Assembly (NCBI GenBank): GCA_020024555.1
Contig: JAHHTQ010000008.1
Span: 1 to 63,288 of the forward strand
From: Angelakisella sp.
Lineage (GTDB): Bacteria > Bacillota > Clostridia > Oscillospirales > Ruminococcaceae
Length of the DNA: 63,288 bases
Direction: 5' to 3'
Under the pieces are notes generated by a model that worked only from the letters and a program-made list of their open reading frames with translations, was not told the origin of the DNA and searched no databases. The first letter of the stretch is position 1. Every line of letters starts with the position of its first letter. The position numbers and the translations under genes were made by a program. This document shows, one piece after another, positions 10,001 to 18,129 of this stretch.

Positions 10001-11260
10001 AACACCACGCCGATTTATTACGGAAAGATTGCTTTGGCGCAGAGTGAAGCCGGAGAAATCAGCTTTACAATACCCTCAAATCTGGCGGACGGCACATATA
10101 CGCTCAAAGTATTCAACGAGCAGTACAACGGTGAGAAGCGGAGCGGAACTGCAAGTCCATTCTGCGATGTGACTTTGACTGTCAAAGCCCCCATTGCAAG
10201 TCCTATCGCACAAGTCAATCTGACACTAACGGCACCAGTCACAGGTCAAGCGCCTCAGAATGCAGTGTCTAAAACTGAGGGTTGTATCGTGGCATCAACC
10301 AAATGGACTCCGTCGGACTCCGTGTTTAAGCCAAATACAAACTACACTGTTTCTATTGAGCTAAAAACCAACGTGGGTCATACCTTTACCAAGGACACTG
10401 TATTTACATTGAACGGCAAAACAATTTCACCCATAACAGAGGGCGGAAACTACGTCATTAACAATGCTACGTTTCCCACAACGGAGGAGAGCGGTTCCGA
10501 CGACAGTTCAAATGGAAACTCGGATAGCAATTCCGGTTCCGGCGACAGTTCAAACGGAGACTCGGACAATAATTCCGGTTCCGACGACAGTTCAAACGGA
10601 AACTCGGACAGCAATTCCGGTGACAGTTCAAACGGAAACTCGGATAGCAATTCCGGTGACAGTTCAAACGGAAACTCGGACAGCAATTCCGGTTCCGACG
10701 ACAGCTCAAACGGAAACTCAGACAACAATTCCGGTTCCGACGACAGTTCAAACGGAAACTCGGACAACAATTCCGGTTCCGACGACAGCTCAAACGGAAA
10801 CTCGGACAACAATTCCGATTCCGACGACAATTCAAACGGAGACTCGGACAACGATTACGATTACGACAGCAATTCCAACAGCAAACCTACTCCCATTCCT
10901 AACACTGGTTCTCCACATTCCACAAATAACCGATTGGACAAAGGCGAATCCACAGTAGGTACAAAGCCTTCCACTGTGCAAAATGAGGAAAACATAAATC
11001 AGAATACCATTGTCGGTAACGACTCTTCCGATTCTAAGTTAGGAGAAGAACAGGCAGTTGCAGGCGCAAGTCCTTCGGTTTCCACCGACTCTCCGACACA
11101 ATCAGATGAAAGCGTAGAAGTAAGTACTTCAACACAATCGACCACGTTTAAGAACGATGCGCCATCATCAAACAACAGTTGGATTCCGTTGGCAATTTTG
11201 ATTCCTGTTATCTGCTTAATTCTCTACTTTATCTTAAAGCCAAAGGTAAATACTCCTTAA
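7076..11260 (+). CDS. Secreted IdeS/Mac-like cysteine protease, multidomain surface protein
   Basis: 1394 residues. A signal peptide (1-25, ending VVFA) is followed by a Thr/Ser/Pro/Asp-rich spacer of four 50-residue repeats (about 46-245). The protease domain (about 290-590) matches streptococcal IdeS motif by motif: Lys335, Cys345 (NGLCFAAS), His513 (GHAITLWGVDYD) and Asp536/Asp538 (HVTDSDD), with Lys-Cys and His-Asp spacings like IdeS Lys84-Cys94 and His262-Asp284. Next come a fibronectin-III-like stretch (about 600-685), a DUF6273-like domain (about 692-905), two beta-rich domains to about 1138, an Asp/Ser/Asn repeat (1139-1265) and one C-terminal membrane helix (about 1368-1388) with a lysine tail but no LPXTG. 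IgG cleavage is inferred, not shown. Codon use is more G+C-rich than that of its neighbours. Confidence 0.85.
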   Translation: MKYRLFAGVMAFCLILTLFPTVVFATDKGVNSSATKNNSITTNSADSVTEQNKDTVDTDSSEIESQPSPPVAEEDPENDKNNSETQNDNVTTEPSDSVTKPNKDTEDTDSSEMESQPSSPVTDENPEDDTNNIESQNDNVTTEPSDSVTEPNKDTEDTDSSEMESQPSPPVAEENSEDNTNNSETQNDNVNTKPSDSVTEPNKDTEDTDSSEMESQPSPPVAEDNPEDDKNNTQAQNDNVITESTDSVTIRNDKMKDASKPKAVKLPDTDSFDSNEDFKPYDPGYPKKSQYGNYSLQIPDLKDRLTFSIGTQDQLIGTLYAPGVSESFGWEDATKQWNNIDNGLCFAASSSNLISWYLNRYLELNPDDTHDFQTDPERIFDYFRRGWDSAEGGNQTEALSWYFTGGFPSNNPNPNGSELTGDELGGYLLHQLPNNSSERWSLISFDWEPQEDFNVYGSFGDNRFPYIEEVGGVSTGRPFSTMKKFSQHILRQLHYGPCTISIITDNASGGSGHAITLWGVDYDVNTGLVTHIHVTDSDDSSGLFTVEVESGTNNNGVRLVQYPYHPPVGNSTQFTRIRDSIVLYAPDVVQSNNAYNGPNAEIETLTSDSDGTGVTVKVSNINPSSLEYGYSYDTDPNHVIKWQDKSHFSGLKPDQYYFFARVKKTSNHAAGGTSTPSAYRVKTPSPTANESVAALGLGTSLLRPYNGTYQYIWYGTERGEDGTATEEPILWRILDTKTNMNTKNGLFLISDKLYGIGNNGGLIFSEQPPYSNYYENSDARRWCQNFAQENLNSFEQSAILPTTKTDLPYANVFDDSPYILSNDKVFLPSAEEISNGAYGFGTDASRQARYRSDFSAYWLRSPVIRSRIDVGYTDATGTVAQSPASSTYAARPSFNLDSSQVLYTAAVNNGLVTDQLGMVQIKPVQSQDFRLVLKDTTSDFRVTSSTLTAQPDESIALGYESADSGFISAILIDTDNTTPIYYGKIALAQSEAGEISFTIPSNLADGTYTLKVFNEQYNGEKRSGTASPFCDVTLTVKAPIASPIAQVNLTLTAPVTGQAPQNAVSKTEGCIVASTKWTPSDSVFKPNTNYTVSIELKTNVGHTFTKDTVFTLNGKTISPITEGGNYVINNATFPTTEESGSDDSSNGNSDSNSGSGDSSNGDSDNNSGSDDSSNGNSDSNSGDSSNGNSDSNSGDSSNGNSDSNSGSDDSSNGNSDNNSGSDDSSNGNSDNNSGSDDSSNGNSDNNSDSDDNSNGDSDNDYDYDSNSNSKPTPIPNTGSPHSTNNRLDKGESTVGTKPSTVQNEENINQNTIVGNDSSDSKLGEEQAVAGASPSVSTDSPTQSDESVEVSTSTQSTTFKNDAPSSNNSWIPLAILIPVICLILYFILKPKVNTP
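7211..7810 (+). repeat. Four tandem 150-bp repeats
   Basis: The marker GACTCTGTCACC recurs at 7211, 7361, 7511, 7661 and 7811, an exact 150-bp period. Each unit encodes 50 acidic, Ser/Thr/Pro-rich residues, with scattered substitutions between copies. Confidence 0.95.
10491..10855 (+). repeat. Asp/Ser/Asn-rich 42/36-bp tandem repeats
   Basis: Nine head-to-tail units encode SGSDDSSNGNSDNN-type 14-residue blocks (42 bp). Two central units lack two residues (36 bp). The array resembles the Ser-Asp stalks of surface proteins and probably spaces the functional domains from the membrane. Confidence 0.93.
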
Positions 11261-11293
11261 ATACTGTTCTCCGTATCACTTTGAACGGCTTTC

Positions 11294-11328
11294 ATTCCCC
11301 CTGTGCATTGCATAAGGGGGAATTTTTA
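11294..11328 (+). terminator. Terminator of the IdeS-like gene
   Basis: ATTCCCCCT pairs with AGGGGGAAT over a 12-nt loop, followed by TTTTTA. Confidence 0.88.
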
Positions 11329-11679
11329 TGCCAAGAAGTTAATATTATATAAGTCTTTACAAGAAAGAAATACTTGAATTAAAAGAAAAGTATAATATAA
11401 GTAAAAGGTGTAAATTTTTTGAAATTTCAAAAAGTGGATAAAATATCTATATAAAATTTCACTGACGATGTACAACTCCACAGTGGCTAGGGCTTTCAAT
11501 ACACTTCAAATCTGTATTTTAAGCTGACACAATCATTCTAAATAATACCGCAATATCAAGATAAGGAAATCATTATCACTCAAAACTTATTTTCAATCTT
11601 AAAAAACTAATTGTATTTACAGATTAGAACTCAAAACTTATGATGAGCCTCGCCTTATCATAAGTCAATACATAAAATT
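11329..11679. other. Intergenic, hairpin but no gene
   Basis: No coding frame of note. A hairpin ACTTATGAT...ATCATAAGT at about 11636-11665 lacks a U-run, and ACTCAAAACTTA occurs twice (about 11578 and 11629). Nothing recognisable. Confidence 0.45.
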
Positions 11680-11724
11680 CGATAAAAAACAAAACTGACT
11701 CCATTATAAAAACGAAGTCAGTTT
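11680..11724 (-). terminator. Probable terminator of asnS
   Basis: Read on the minus strand, AAACTGACT pairs with AGTCAGTTT and is followed by TTGTTTTTTATC. It lies about 130 nt beyond the asnS stop; an AT-only palindrome and an ACTGTCC/GGGACAGT hairpin lie between. Confidence 0.65.
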
Positions 11725-11855
11725 ATTACATAAAATTTTATATTTCTACCAAAATAGGCTTTTTTGTACTGTCCGCACAAATTGGGACAGTTAAAAAACC
11801 AAATTTATAATAAAAAATATTTTTATTATAAATTTAATATTATTATCGCAATAGA

Positions 11856-13250
11856 TTAAAACTCTGCATAGCCTGTTGTACGTGGGAATGGAAGAACATC
11901 ACGAATATTTGATATACCTGTCATATACATAATAAGTCTTTCGAAACCAAGTCCAAAGCCTGCGTGTTTCGCACCGCCAAAACGACGTAAATCCAAGTAC
12001 CACCAGTAATCTTCTTCATTTAAGTTTAGTTCTTTAAGTCTTGTCAGCAGATAATCAAGTCTTTCTTCACGTTGAGAACCTCCGATTATTTCACCGATTC
12101 CCGGAACAAGCAAGTCTGTTGCCGCAACTGTTTTTCCGTCATCGTTTAATCTCATATAGAAAGCCTTAATTTCCTTTGGATAATCTGTTACAAACAGAGG
12201 GCATTTATAAACTTCTTCTGTCAAATAACGTTCATGCTCTGTTTGCAAATCACTTCCCCAAGATACAGGATATTGGAATTTGTCTTTTACTTTTTCAAGT
12301 ATTTCAATAGCCTCGGTATATGTTACATGAGCAAAGTCTGATGTTACTACATGATTTAGTCTTTCAATTAATCCTGTATCATAGAACTTATTGAAAAATT
12401 CTATTTCATCAGGGCAGTTATCCAAAACATATTTCAAAACATACTTAATCATATCCTGAGCAAGTTTCATATCGTCTTGCAAATCGGCGAAAGCTATTTC
12501 AGGCTCTATCATCCAAAACTCTGCGGCATGACGCGCTGTGTTTGAGTTTTCTGCGCGGAATGTCGGACCGAAAGTATATACTTTTGAGTATGCCATAGCC
12601 ATACACTCAGCTTCTAATTGTCCAGAAACCGTTAAGTTTGTTGATTTACCGAAAAAGTCTTTTGAAAAATCAACTTTTCCGTCTTCTGTCTTTGGCAAAT
12701 TATCCATATCCAAAGTTGTTACTCTGAACATTTCACCCGCGCCCTCACAGTCACTTCCTGTGATAAGCGGTGTATGGGTATATACAAATCCACGTTCATT
12801 AAAGAATTTGTGTATAGCATAAGCCGCAACTGAACGTACACGGAACGCTGCGCCAAACGTATTTGTTCGTGGACGGAGATGTTGTATTGTACGCAAATAT
12901 TCTATCGAATGTTTTTTCTTTTGCAATGGATAATCAGGGGAAGACACTCCCTCTACATTGATTTCTGTTGCGTGTATTTCAAATGGCTGTTTATTATCCG
13001 GTGTAAGTACAATATTACCAACAATGCTGAGCGCAGCGCCCACGTTTTGTTTTGATATTTCATTAAAATTATTTATTTTACTATCTTCAAATACTACCTG
13101 CAAATTTTTAAAACAAGTACCATCATTGATTTCAATAAATCCCAATGATTTATTATTACGAATTGTTTTAACCCAGCCTGCTACGGTAACAGGCGAGTCA
13201 GTATAACTACTTACTGATGCAAATAAGTTTTTTAATTCTGTCCTTTGCAT
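11856..13250 (-). CDS. asnS: Asparaginyl-tRNA synthetase
   Basis: Charges tRNA-Asn with asparagine in the cytosol. The 464-residue length is normal. An N-terminal OB-fold anticodon-binding domain (about 14-110, VTVAGWVKTIRNNKSLGFIE) is followed by the class IIb catalytic core, with FRVRSVAAYAIHKFFNERGF, motif 2 around FGPTFRAENSNTARHAAEFW, and C-terminal motif 3 FGLGFERLIMYMTG. AAAGGA lies upstream of the ATG. Monocistronic; no T-box leader is visible upstream. The FRAENSNTARH region favours Asn over Asp specificity. Confidence 0.97.
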   Translation of the reverse strand: MQRTELKNLFASVSSYTDSPVTVAGWVKTIRNNKSLGFIEINDGTCFKNLQVVFEDSKINNFNEISKQNVGAALSIVGNIVLTPDNKQPFEIHATEINVEGVSSPDYPLQKKKHSIEYLRTIQHLRPRTNTFGAAFRVRSVAAYAIHKFFNERGFVYTHTPLITGSDCEGAGEMFRVTTLDMDNLPKTEDGKVDFSKDFFGKSTNLTVSGQLEAECMAMAYSKVYTFGPTFRAENSNTARHAAEFWMIEPEIAFADLQDDMKLAQDMIKYVLKYVLDNCPDEIEFFNKFYDTGLIERLNHVVTSDFAHVTYTEAIEILEKVKDKFQYPVSWGSDLQTEHERYLTEEVYKCPLFVTDYPKEIKAFYMRLNDDGKTVAATDLLVPGIGEIIGGSQREERLDYLLTRLKELNLNEEDYWWYLDLRRFGGAKHAGFGLGFERLIMYMTGISNIRDVLPFPRTTGYAEF

Positions 13251-13567
13251 AACATTACCGTTCCTTTCATCTATACGTTAATTACATAATTTGTAAAAAA
13301 CTGTTATTTATTATTATAATACATATATGTTTTTTTATCAAGTATTTTTTAATAGTAACACAAATTATATTAACAAAAACGATATAAACATAAAAATTAT
13401 TAAACTTTAATATTTATTAAAAAAACACCTTAACCCGCATTAAAGCAATGACTGTTACAATAAAAAATAAGGTATTTTATTGTGTAAAATATACAAATAA
13501 TACATTAAATATACATATTTTATCAAATATTTACATATATGCCAAATAAAAAATATTTAAAAAAATA
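13251..13567. other. Intergenic, no gene seen
   Basis: Very AT-rich divergent spacer between asnS and the DUF1292 gene. An imperfect inverted pair (AAACACCTTA near 13424 and TAAGGTATTTT near 13468) is visible; nothing else. Confidence 0.4.
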
Positions 13568-13596
13568 TTGACATAGTCTCAATAAAAATGTAATAT
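13568..13596 (+). promoter_or_regulatory. Promoter of the DUF1292 gene
   Basis: Consensus TTGACA (13568-13573), 17-nt spacer, TAATAT (13591-13596). Confidence 0.8.
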
Positions 13597-13643
13597 ATAC
13601 TTAATAGTTAAATACATATTTTTTATAACGATTGGAGATTGCA

Positions 13644-13970
13644 ATGGAAAATAACGAGATGCAAGATATCATTAATATACTTGATGAAGATGGAAAAGAA
13701 CACAGCCTTGAAATAGTTGATGCTTTGGAATATAATGACCGTCAATATTTAGCGCTGCTTCCAATGTATGACGAAGACGAGGCGCAAGAGCAACTTGAAG
13801 AAAGTGGCGAGCTTGTTATACTACGTGTCAGCAACGAACAAGATGAAGATGGTCAAGATTATCTTGAATGTATTGAAGATGATGATGAATACAAAACAGT
13901 ATCTGAAATGTTCGTAAAAAGACTCGAAGAAGAATATGACTTCGATGATGAAAGTACAAGCGAAGAATAA
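13644..13970 (+). CDS. DUF1292 (YrzB-like) acidic protein
   Basis: 108-residue, strongly acidic protein with the DUF1292 pattern: INILDEDGKEHSLEIVDALEYNDRQYLALLP followed by ELVILRVSNEQDEDG and LECIEDDDEYKTVSEMF (quoted as separate parts of one domain). Relatives occur across Firmicutes, often near the Holliday-junction resolvase gene yrrK; function unknown. I chose ATG at 13644, six nt after GGAG, over an in-frame TTG at 13632 that lies inside the RBS. It stands alone here, directly upstream of the 6S RNA. Confidence 0.85.
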   Translation: MENNEMQDIINILDEDGKEHSLEIVDALEYNDRQYLALLPMYDEDEAQEQLEESGELVILRVSNEQDEDGQDYLECIEDDDEYKTVSEMFVKRLEEEYDFDDESTSEE

Positions 13971-13978
13971 TCTTCTTT

Positions 13979-13984
13979 TATAAT
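13979..13984 (+). promoter_or_regulatory. Putative -10 element of 6S RNA
   Basis: TATAAT lies 8-16 nt before the inferred 5' end of the 6S RNA. The -35 region at about 13956-13961 is poor. Confidence 0.5.
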
Positions 13985-13991
13985 TTTCGTC

Positions 13992-14186
13992 AATAAACAC
14001 CCTGTGGTGTGCGTGATTGCTATTTTTATAATCCAACATTTCTTTTACGGGAACTTAGCTTTATTGTAAAGATTGCAGACCTCCCGCTTTTTTGGGCGGA
14101 CGAAGGGAGCGTGACATACAGTAGCGGTACCCACCTGTCTTCTGACGGGTTTTATTAAGTAGTATACACGGCATTATGGGGGATTT
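13992..14186 (+). ncRNA. ssrS: 6S RNA
   Basis: A long rod-like RNA. Its ends pair: CCCTGTGGTGTGCGTG at 14000-14015 with CACGGCATTATGGGG ending near 14181, with G-U pairs and one bulge. The 3' half has the 6S-like order ACCTGTC...GACGGGTTTT, then ACACGGCATTATGGGGG, comparable with GCGGCATCTCGGAG of the E. coli molecule. No protein frame runs through it. 6S RNA binds housekeeping RNA polymerase in stationary phase. Ends are approximate; identification is by sequence pattern and pairing. Confidence 0.78.
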
Positions 14187-14204
14187 TAAAAAGAACATTA
14201 TTTT

Positions 14205-14241
14205 GTGGGTTCGGAGAGTATCCGTACCCACTATTTGTTTA
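14205..14241 (+). terminator. Terminator downstream of 6S RNA
   Basis: GTGGGTTCGGA pairs with TCCGTACCCAC around GAGTA, followed by TATTTGTTT. Confidence 0.7.
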
Positions 14242-14254
14242 ATGAAATATTTGA

Positions 14255-14728
14255 ATGGAGGATATAAAAACGAATATTATGCTGGAAAAAAAGACAATAA
14301 ATGAGTATCTAACTTTTCAAAAGCTTTCTTCATCTATATACACAAAAATGTGTGAAGAAGTATGCAAACAACACAATATAACTTTGCCTGAATGTAATTT
14401 GTTGCTTTTTTTTGCAAATAATCCCGAATACGATACAGCCATTGACGCGGTTAATATGCGATTGTTTTCTAAGGCATACGTATCAAAAGCAATATATTCA
14501 TTGACAAATAAACAGCTTATAACAGTTAAACACGATAAAAAAGACAGACGTTATCAACATATTAAAATTAATCCGTCTGCTATGGAAATAGCACGACAAC
14601 TGCAAAAAGTTCAGTGCAATTTCGTAGATAAATTAACAAAAGAATTATCCGATGAAGAAAAAAATATCGCAGAAAATATATTTGTAAAAATAATTGAAAC
14701 TATGAAAGACATTGAAAAAGAAAATTAA
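14255..14728 (+). CDS. MarR family transcriptional regulator
   Basis: 157 residues of MarR fold: an N-terminal dimerisation helix, then a winged helix with recognition region FSKAYVSKAIYSLTNKQLI and wing VKHDKKDRRYQHIKI, and a C-terminal helix pair. The start is uncertain: ATG at 14255 sits on the GGAGG itself, and an in-frame ATG at 14279 lies about 17 nt after it. It stands alone between the 6S RNA and typA, with its own terminator. Neither ligand nor targets can be inferred. Confidence 0.85.
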   Translation: MEDIKTNIMLEKKTINEYLTFQKLSSSIYTKMCEEVCKQHNITLPECNLLLFFANNPEYDTAIDAVNMRLFSKAYVSKAIYSLTNKQLITVKHDKKDRRYQHIKINPSAMEIARQLQKVQCNFVDKLTKELSDEEKNIAENIFVKIIETMKDIEKEN

Positions 14729-14742
14729 AATAGTTTTACTGA

Positions 14743-14790
14743 AATCAATAATAATCTCAAATTTGTGAGCATATTATTGATTTTTTGTTT
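14743..14790 (+). terminator. Terminator of the MarR gene
   Basis: AATCAATAATA pairs with TATTATTGATT across a loop, followed by TTTTTGTTTT. Confidence 0.85.
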
Positions 14791-15117
14791 TATTGTTAAC
14801 GATATTTACCCATATCATCATAAATTAGTCAAAAAAATAAATCATACAAATAAAAAATATTTGCATATTATACAAAATAATATTTTTTTTAAAAAAATAC
14901 TGGTTTTATGCAATTTTTAGTGATATAATACTATGGTTAGATAATTTTTTACTTGTGCATTTCAAACAAAATGTAAATTTAAAAAATGGCATTATGCTCA
15001 AATTTTAGGGCATAATATGATATTTACATATTTATATTTTACCCGAAAAATTGATTGTTCTGTAATTTATAATGTAAATATATAAAGTTTAATTTTAAAA
15101 TATTTGGAGGAATCTTA
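14791..15117. other. Leader/intergenic region before typA
   Basis: AT-rich. Contains ATGGCATTATGCTCAAATTT and a nearby inverted GGGCATAATATG (about 14987-15019) that could form a hairpin in the leader of typA. No gene and no riboswitch class recognised. Confidence 0.35.
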
Positions 15118-16938
15118 GTGGAAAGAACAGATTTAAGAAATATTGCCATAATCGCCCACGTTGACCATGGTAAAACCACTCTTGTTGATGAAATACTAAA
15201 ACAAGGCGGTACTTTCCGTGAAAATCAACAAGTGCAAGACAGAGTAATGGATTCAAACGATATAGAACGTGAGCGTGGTATTACAATACTTGCAAAAAAC
15301 GCATCTACTGTATACAAAGATACAAAAATCAATATTATAGATACACCGGGACACGCTGACTTCGGTGGTGAAGTAGAACGTGTACTGAAAATGGTTGACG
15401 GCGTTTTGCTTTTGGTAGACTCTGCCGAAGGCCCTATGCCACAGACACGCTTTGTTTTGGAAAAGGCTTTGCTACTTGACCTTGCTGTTGTAATAGTTGT
15501 AAACAAAGTAGACAAACCAGATGCACGTCTAAAAGAAGTTGTTGATGAGGTTCTTGAACTTCTTATGGACTTGGGCGCAACTGACGAGCAACTTGACAGC
15601 CCTGTTATCTTCTGCTCAGGAAGAAACGGTACTGCCGGTTATTCTCCGGAGGCTCTCACAGAAAACCTAGAACCACTTTTCGATACAATAGTAAATTACA
15701 TCAAACCTCCTGTTGGAGATGACACTGCGCCACTGGGCGTCCTTGTATCAAGTGTAGATTACAGCGAATATGTTGGTAGAATTGCTGTTGGTAGAATAAC
15801 AAGCGGTACAATGAAAGTTAATACAGAAGTTGCGGTTTGTGACTACCATAACCCTGACGTAAAAGGCAAAGCAAAAATTACAGCTATATATCAATACGAC
15901 GGATTAAAGAAAACTGCCGTAAACTCCGCAACTGTCGGTGATGTTGTTGCTTTCTCAGGTATTGAGGATATAAACATAGGTAATACTGTTTGCGATCCGA
16001 CTGCGATAGTTCCTATTCCTTTCGTTAAAATAAGCGAGCCAACAATAGAGATGACTTTCTCTGTAAATGACAGTCCATTCTGCGGTAAAGAGGGTAAATT
16101 CGTTACTTCAAGACAAATACGTGACAGACTGTATAAAGAACTGCTGAAAGACGTTTCTTTGCACGTTGAAGACACACCTAATGCCGACAGTTTCAGAGTA
16201 ATGGGTAGAGGTGAAATGCACCTATCTATTCTAATAGAAAATATGCGTCGTGAAAACTATGAATTCCAAGTAGGTGCTCCAAAAGTTCTGTTCAAAGAAG
16301 AAAACGGTCAAAAATTGGAGCCTTATGAAGAATTTGTTGTGGACGTTCCGGAAGAATATATGGGAAGCGTTATGGAAAAAATGGGTTACCGCAAAGGTGA
16401 ACTTCAAAGTATGACAAAAAAAGGTAACCGTATGGAACTTAAATTTATAATTCCTTCCCGTGGCCTTTTCGGTTACCGTAGTGAGTTCTTGACTGACACA
16501 CACGGTGAAGGTATCCAAAGCGCTGTTTTCCACAGCTATGGCGAATATAAGGGTGATATCAGTAACCGTAAGGTTGGTAGTCTTGTTTCATTCGAAACAG
16601 GTGATGCTCTTGCTTATGGTATCAATAACGCGCAAGAACGCGGTACTATGTTCATTGAACCGGGCGTTAAAGTTTACGCCGGTATGGTTGTTGGTAGCAA
16701 TCCAAAAGGTGAAGATTTAACAGTTAACGTATGTAAAGCAAAACATCTTACAAATACACGTGCCAGCGGTAGTGATGACGCGCTGAGACTAATTCCACCA
16801 AGAAAAATGAGTTTGGAAGAATGTTTGGAATTTATATCAGACGACGAACTACTTGAAGTTACACCAAAAAATATACGTATTCGTAAAAAAATACTTGACC
16901 ATTCACAAAGAATGAGAATGGCTTCAAAAAACAAATAA
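15118..16938 (+). CDS. typA: Ribosome-associated GTPase TypA/BipA
   Basis: 606-residue translational GTPase related to EF-G that assists 50S assembly and stress adaptation. G-domain motifs: AHVDHGKTTL (G1, 12-21), RGITI (G2), DTPGHADF (G3) and NKVD (G4). Domain II, two alpha-beta domains (III and V) and the BipA-specific C-terminal domain ending in SQRMRMASKNK follow. The start is GTG, nine nt after GGAGG. Monocistronic, with its own terminator. Length and motifs are normal. Confidence 0.97.
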   Translation: MERTDLRNIAIIAHVDHGKTTLVDEILKQGGTFRENQQVQDRVMDSNDIERERGITILAKNASTVYKDTKINIIDTPGHADFGGEVERVLKMVDGVLLLVDSAEGPMPQTRFVLEKALLLDLAVVIVVNKVDKPDARLKEVVDEVLELLMDLGATDEQLDSPVIFCSGRNGTAGYSPEALTENLEPLFDTIVNYIKPPVGDDTAPLGVLVSSVDYSEYVGRIAVGRITSGTMKVNTEVAVCDYHNPDVKGKAKITAIYQYDGLKKTAVNSATVGDVVAFSGIEDINIGNTVCDPTAIVPIPFVKISEPTIEMTFSVNDSPFCGKEGKFVTSRQIRDRLYKELLKDVSLHVEDTPNADSFRVMGRGEMHLSILIENMRRENYEFQVGAPKVLFKEENGQKLEPYEEFVVDVPEEYMGSVMEKMGYRKGELQSMTKKGNRMELKFIIPSRGLFGYRSEFLTDTHGEGIQSAVFHSYGEYKGDISNRKVGSLVSFETGDALAYGINNAQERGTMFIEPGVKVYAGMVVGSNPKGEDLTVNVCKAKHLTNTRASGSDDALRLIPPRKMSLEECLEFISDDELLEVTPKNIRIRKKILDHSQRMRMASKNK

Positions 16939-16960
16939 AAATACAATATAAATTATCGCA

Positions 16961-17006
16961 ACAAGAGAGATATAGAATTAAATTTCTGTATCTCTTGTTT
17001 TTTTTA
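16961..17006 (+). terminator. Terminator of typA
   Basis: ACAAGAGAGATATAGAA pairs imperfectly with TTTCTGTATCTCTTGT, followed by eight Ts. Confidence 0.88.
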
Positions 17007-17299
17007 ATCTATATTTAAAATAATAATCAAAAGAAATACATTAAATCTATAAAACTTTTTCTAGGCAAAATACATTTTTTAAAAAAACCTCGCACAGCTT
17101 AAAAGTATTCTTTTTGCCGAGAAAAAGACTTAGGCTTTTCCCTGAACCATAATTTTTCTAAAAAAATTGAGTACAACTTTTTGTAACATCATCAAATTAA
17201 TAAAACAAATAACTTTTTCCTACTTTAAACATAATTAATTATAAAACCGCATAAATTATTATAGTATCACTAACAAACGAAAATATAGGAGGAAAATTT

Positions 17300-17575
17300 A
17301 TGGACGGTAAAATTGAAATGGCTATTCGACACTCAATAATTATGGAAGACAGAAATACTTTGCAAATTACAGGGGTAACAGATGTGGAAAGCTTCGATGA
17401 GCAAATAGTCGTTCTTGTAACTTCCACCGGAGAACTCGTAATAAAAGGACAGGGGCTACATATCACAAAAATTGATGTAATGACAGGCAATATATCCATG
17501 GAAGGAATGATAGATCAACTTGCATACAGTGATATTAAACCGTCACACAGCTTTTTTGGAAAACTATTTAGGTAA
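17300..17575 (+). CDS. yabP: Sporulation protein YabP
   Basis: 91-residue member of the YabP/YqfC family: RHSIIMEDRNTLQITGVTDV followed by DEQIVVLVTSTGELVIKG and LHITKIDVMTGNISMEG. YabP is made under sigma-E control and is needed with YabQ for proper spore envelope and cortex assembly in Bacillus. A strong RBS (AGGAGG) precedes it. It opens the conserved yabP-yabQ-divIC-yabR cluster, which shows that the organism is a spore former by descent. Confidence 0.93.
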   Translation: MDGKIEMAIRHSIIMEDRNTLQITGVTDVESFDEQIVVLVTSTGELVIKGQGLHITKIDVMTGNISMEGMIDQLAYSDIKPSHSFFGKLFR

Positions 17576-17580
17576 TTATA

Positions 17581-18129
17581 ATGAATATAGACACAAATTT
17601 ACACTTTAATATTTTCATAAATTCATTGTTTATCGGTGCTTGTATGGGTGTGTTTTATGATTTTCTGCGTTCGCTTAGAATATCATTTAAACACAATAAT
17701 ATACTTGTTTCTATCGAAGATATTGTTTACTTTACAATATACGGCTATGTTGTCTTTACATTTTTTTTGAGTATTAATGCCGGCGCTGTTATTCTTTTTC
17801 CTTTTATCGGATTTTTTTTAGGTGAGATTATTTATTTTTTAATTTGCAGTAAAACCATTATATTTATTATTACGAAAACAATCGATATTATTATTAAATT
17901 AATATGTATTGTTGCAAAACCGATAATTTTTTTAGTAAAAAAAATATTGCAATTCTTTTATAAATATCTATTGCAACCAATATACAGAATATTGTATAAT
18001 GTTAAAGTAAATAGCGGTATTAAATTAAAAAATTTTTATATTAAAATTATTAATAGACATACCAAAAAGAAAAAAAGTAAACGTAAGAAAAAGAGGGATA
18101 AAAAATTTGAAAAAAAGCTACAAAATTAA
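17581..18129 (+). CDS. yabQ: Spore cortex biosynthesis protein YabQ
   Basis: 182-residue membrane protein with about four N-terminal hydrophobic segments (10-30, 45-65, 70-90, 95-125) and a long basic C-terminal tail (KKKKSKRKKKRDKKFEKK). YabQ is required for cortex formation in Bacillus sporulation. It starts five nt after yabP and its 3' end overlaps divIC by 23 nt. The RBS is weak (AGGT), consistent with translational coupling to yabP. Confidence 0.9.
   Translation: MNIDTNLHFNIFINSLFIGACMGVFYDFLRSLRISFKHNNILVSIEDIVYFTIYGYVVFTFFLSINAGAVILFPFIGFFLGEIIYFLICSKTIIFIITKTIDIIIKLICIVAKPIIFLVKKILQFFYKYLLQPIYRILYNVKVNSGIKLKNFYIKIINRHTKKKKSKRKKKRDKKFEKKLQN

Noticed and set aside
10450..10851. Long open frames antisense and out of frame across the repeat arrays (also 7287-7881)
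   Set aside because: They arise from the codon-periodic repeats of the IdeS-like gene; no RBS and no non-repetitive sequence.
10905..10925. IPNTG as a sortase signal in the surface protein
   Set aside because: It lies about 90 residues before the C-terminal helix, and no LPXTG-helix-positive-tail arrangement follows it directly.
11774..11830. AT-only palindrome and ACTGTCC hairpin after asnS as insertion-sequence ends
   Set aside because: No transposase or second copy; more simply 3'-UTR hairpins.
13251..13420. Looked for a T-box leader before asnS
   Set aside because: No GGGTGG-type T-box, AGAGA loop or competing terminator is present.
14041..14186. Considered a riboswitch before the MarR gene instead of 6S RNA
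   Set aside because: End-to-end pairing and 6S-like 3' elements fit 6S better, and a separate terminator precedes the MarR gene.
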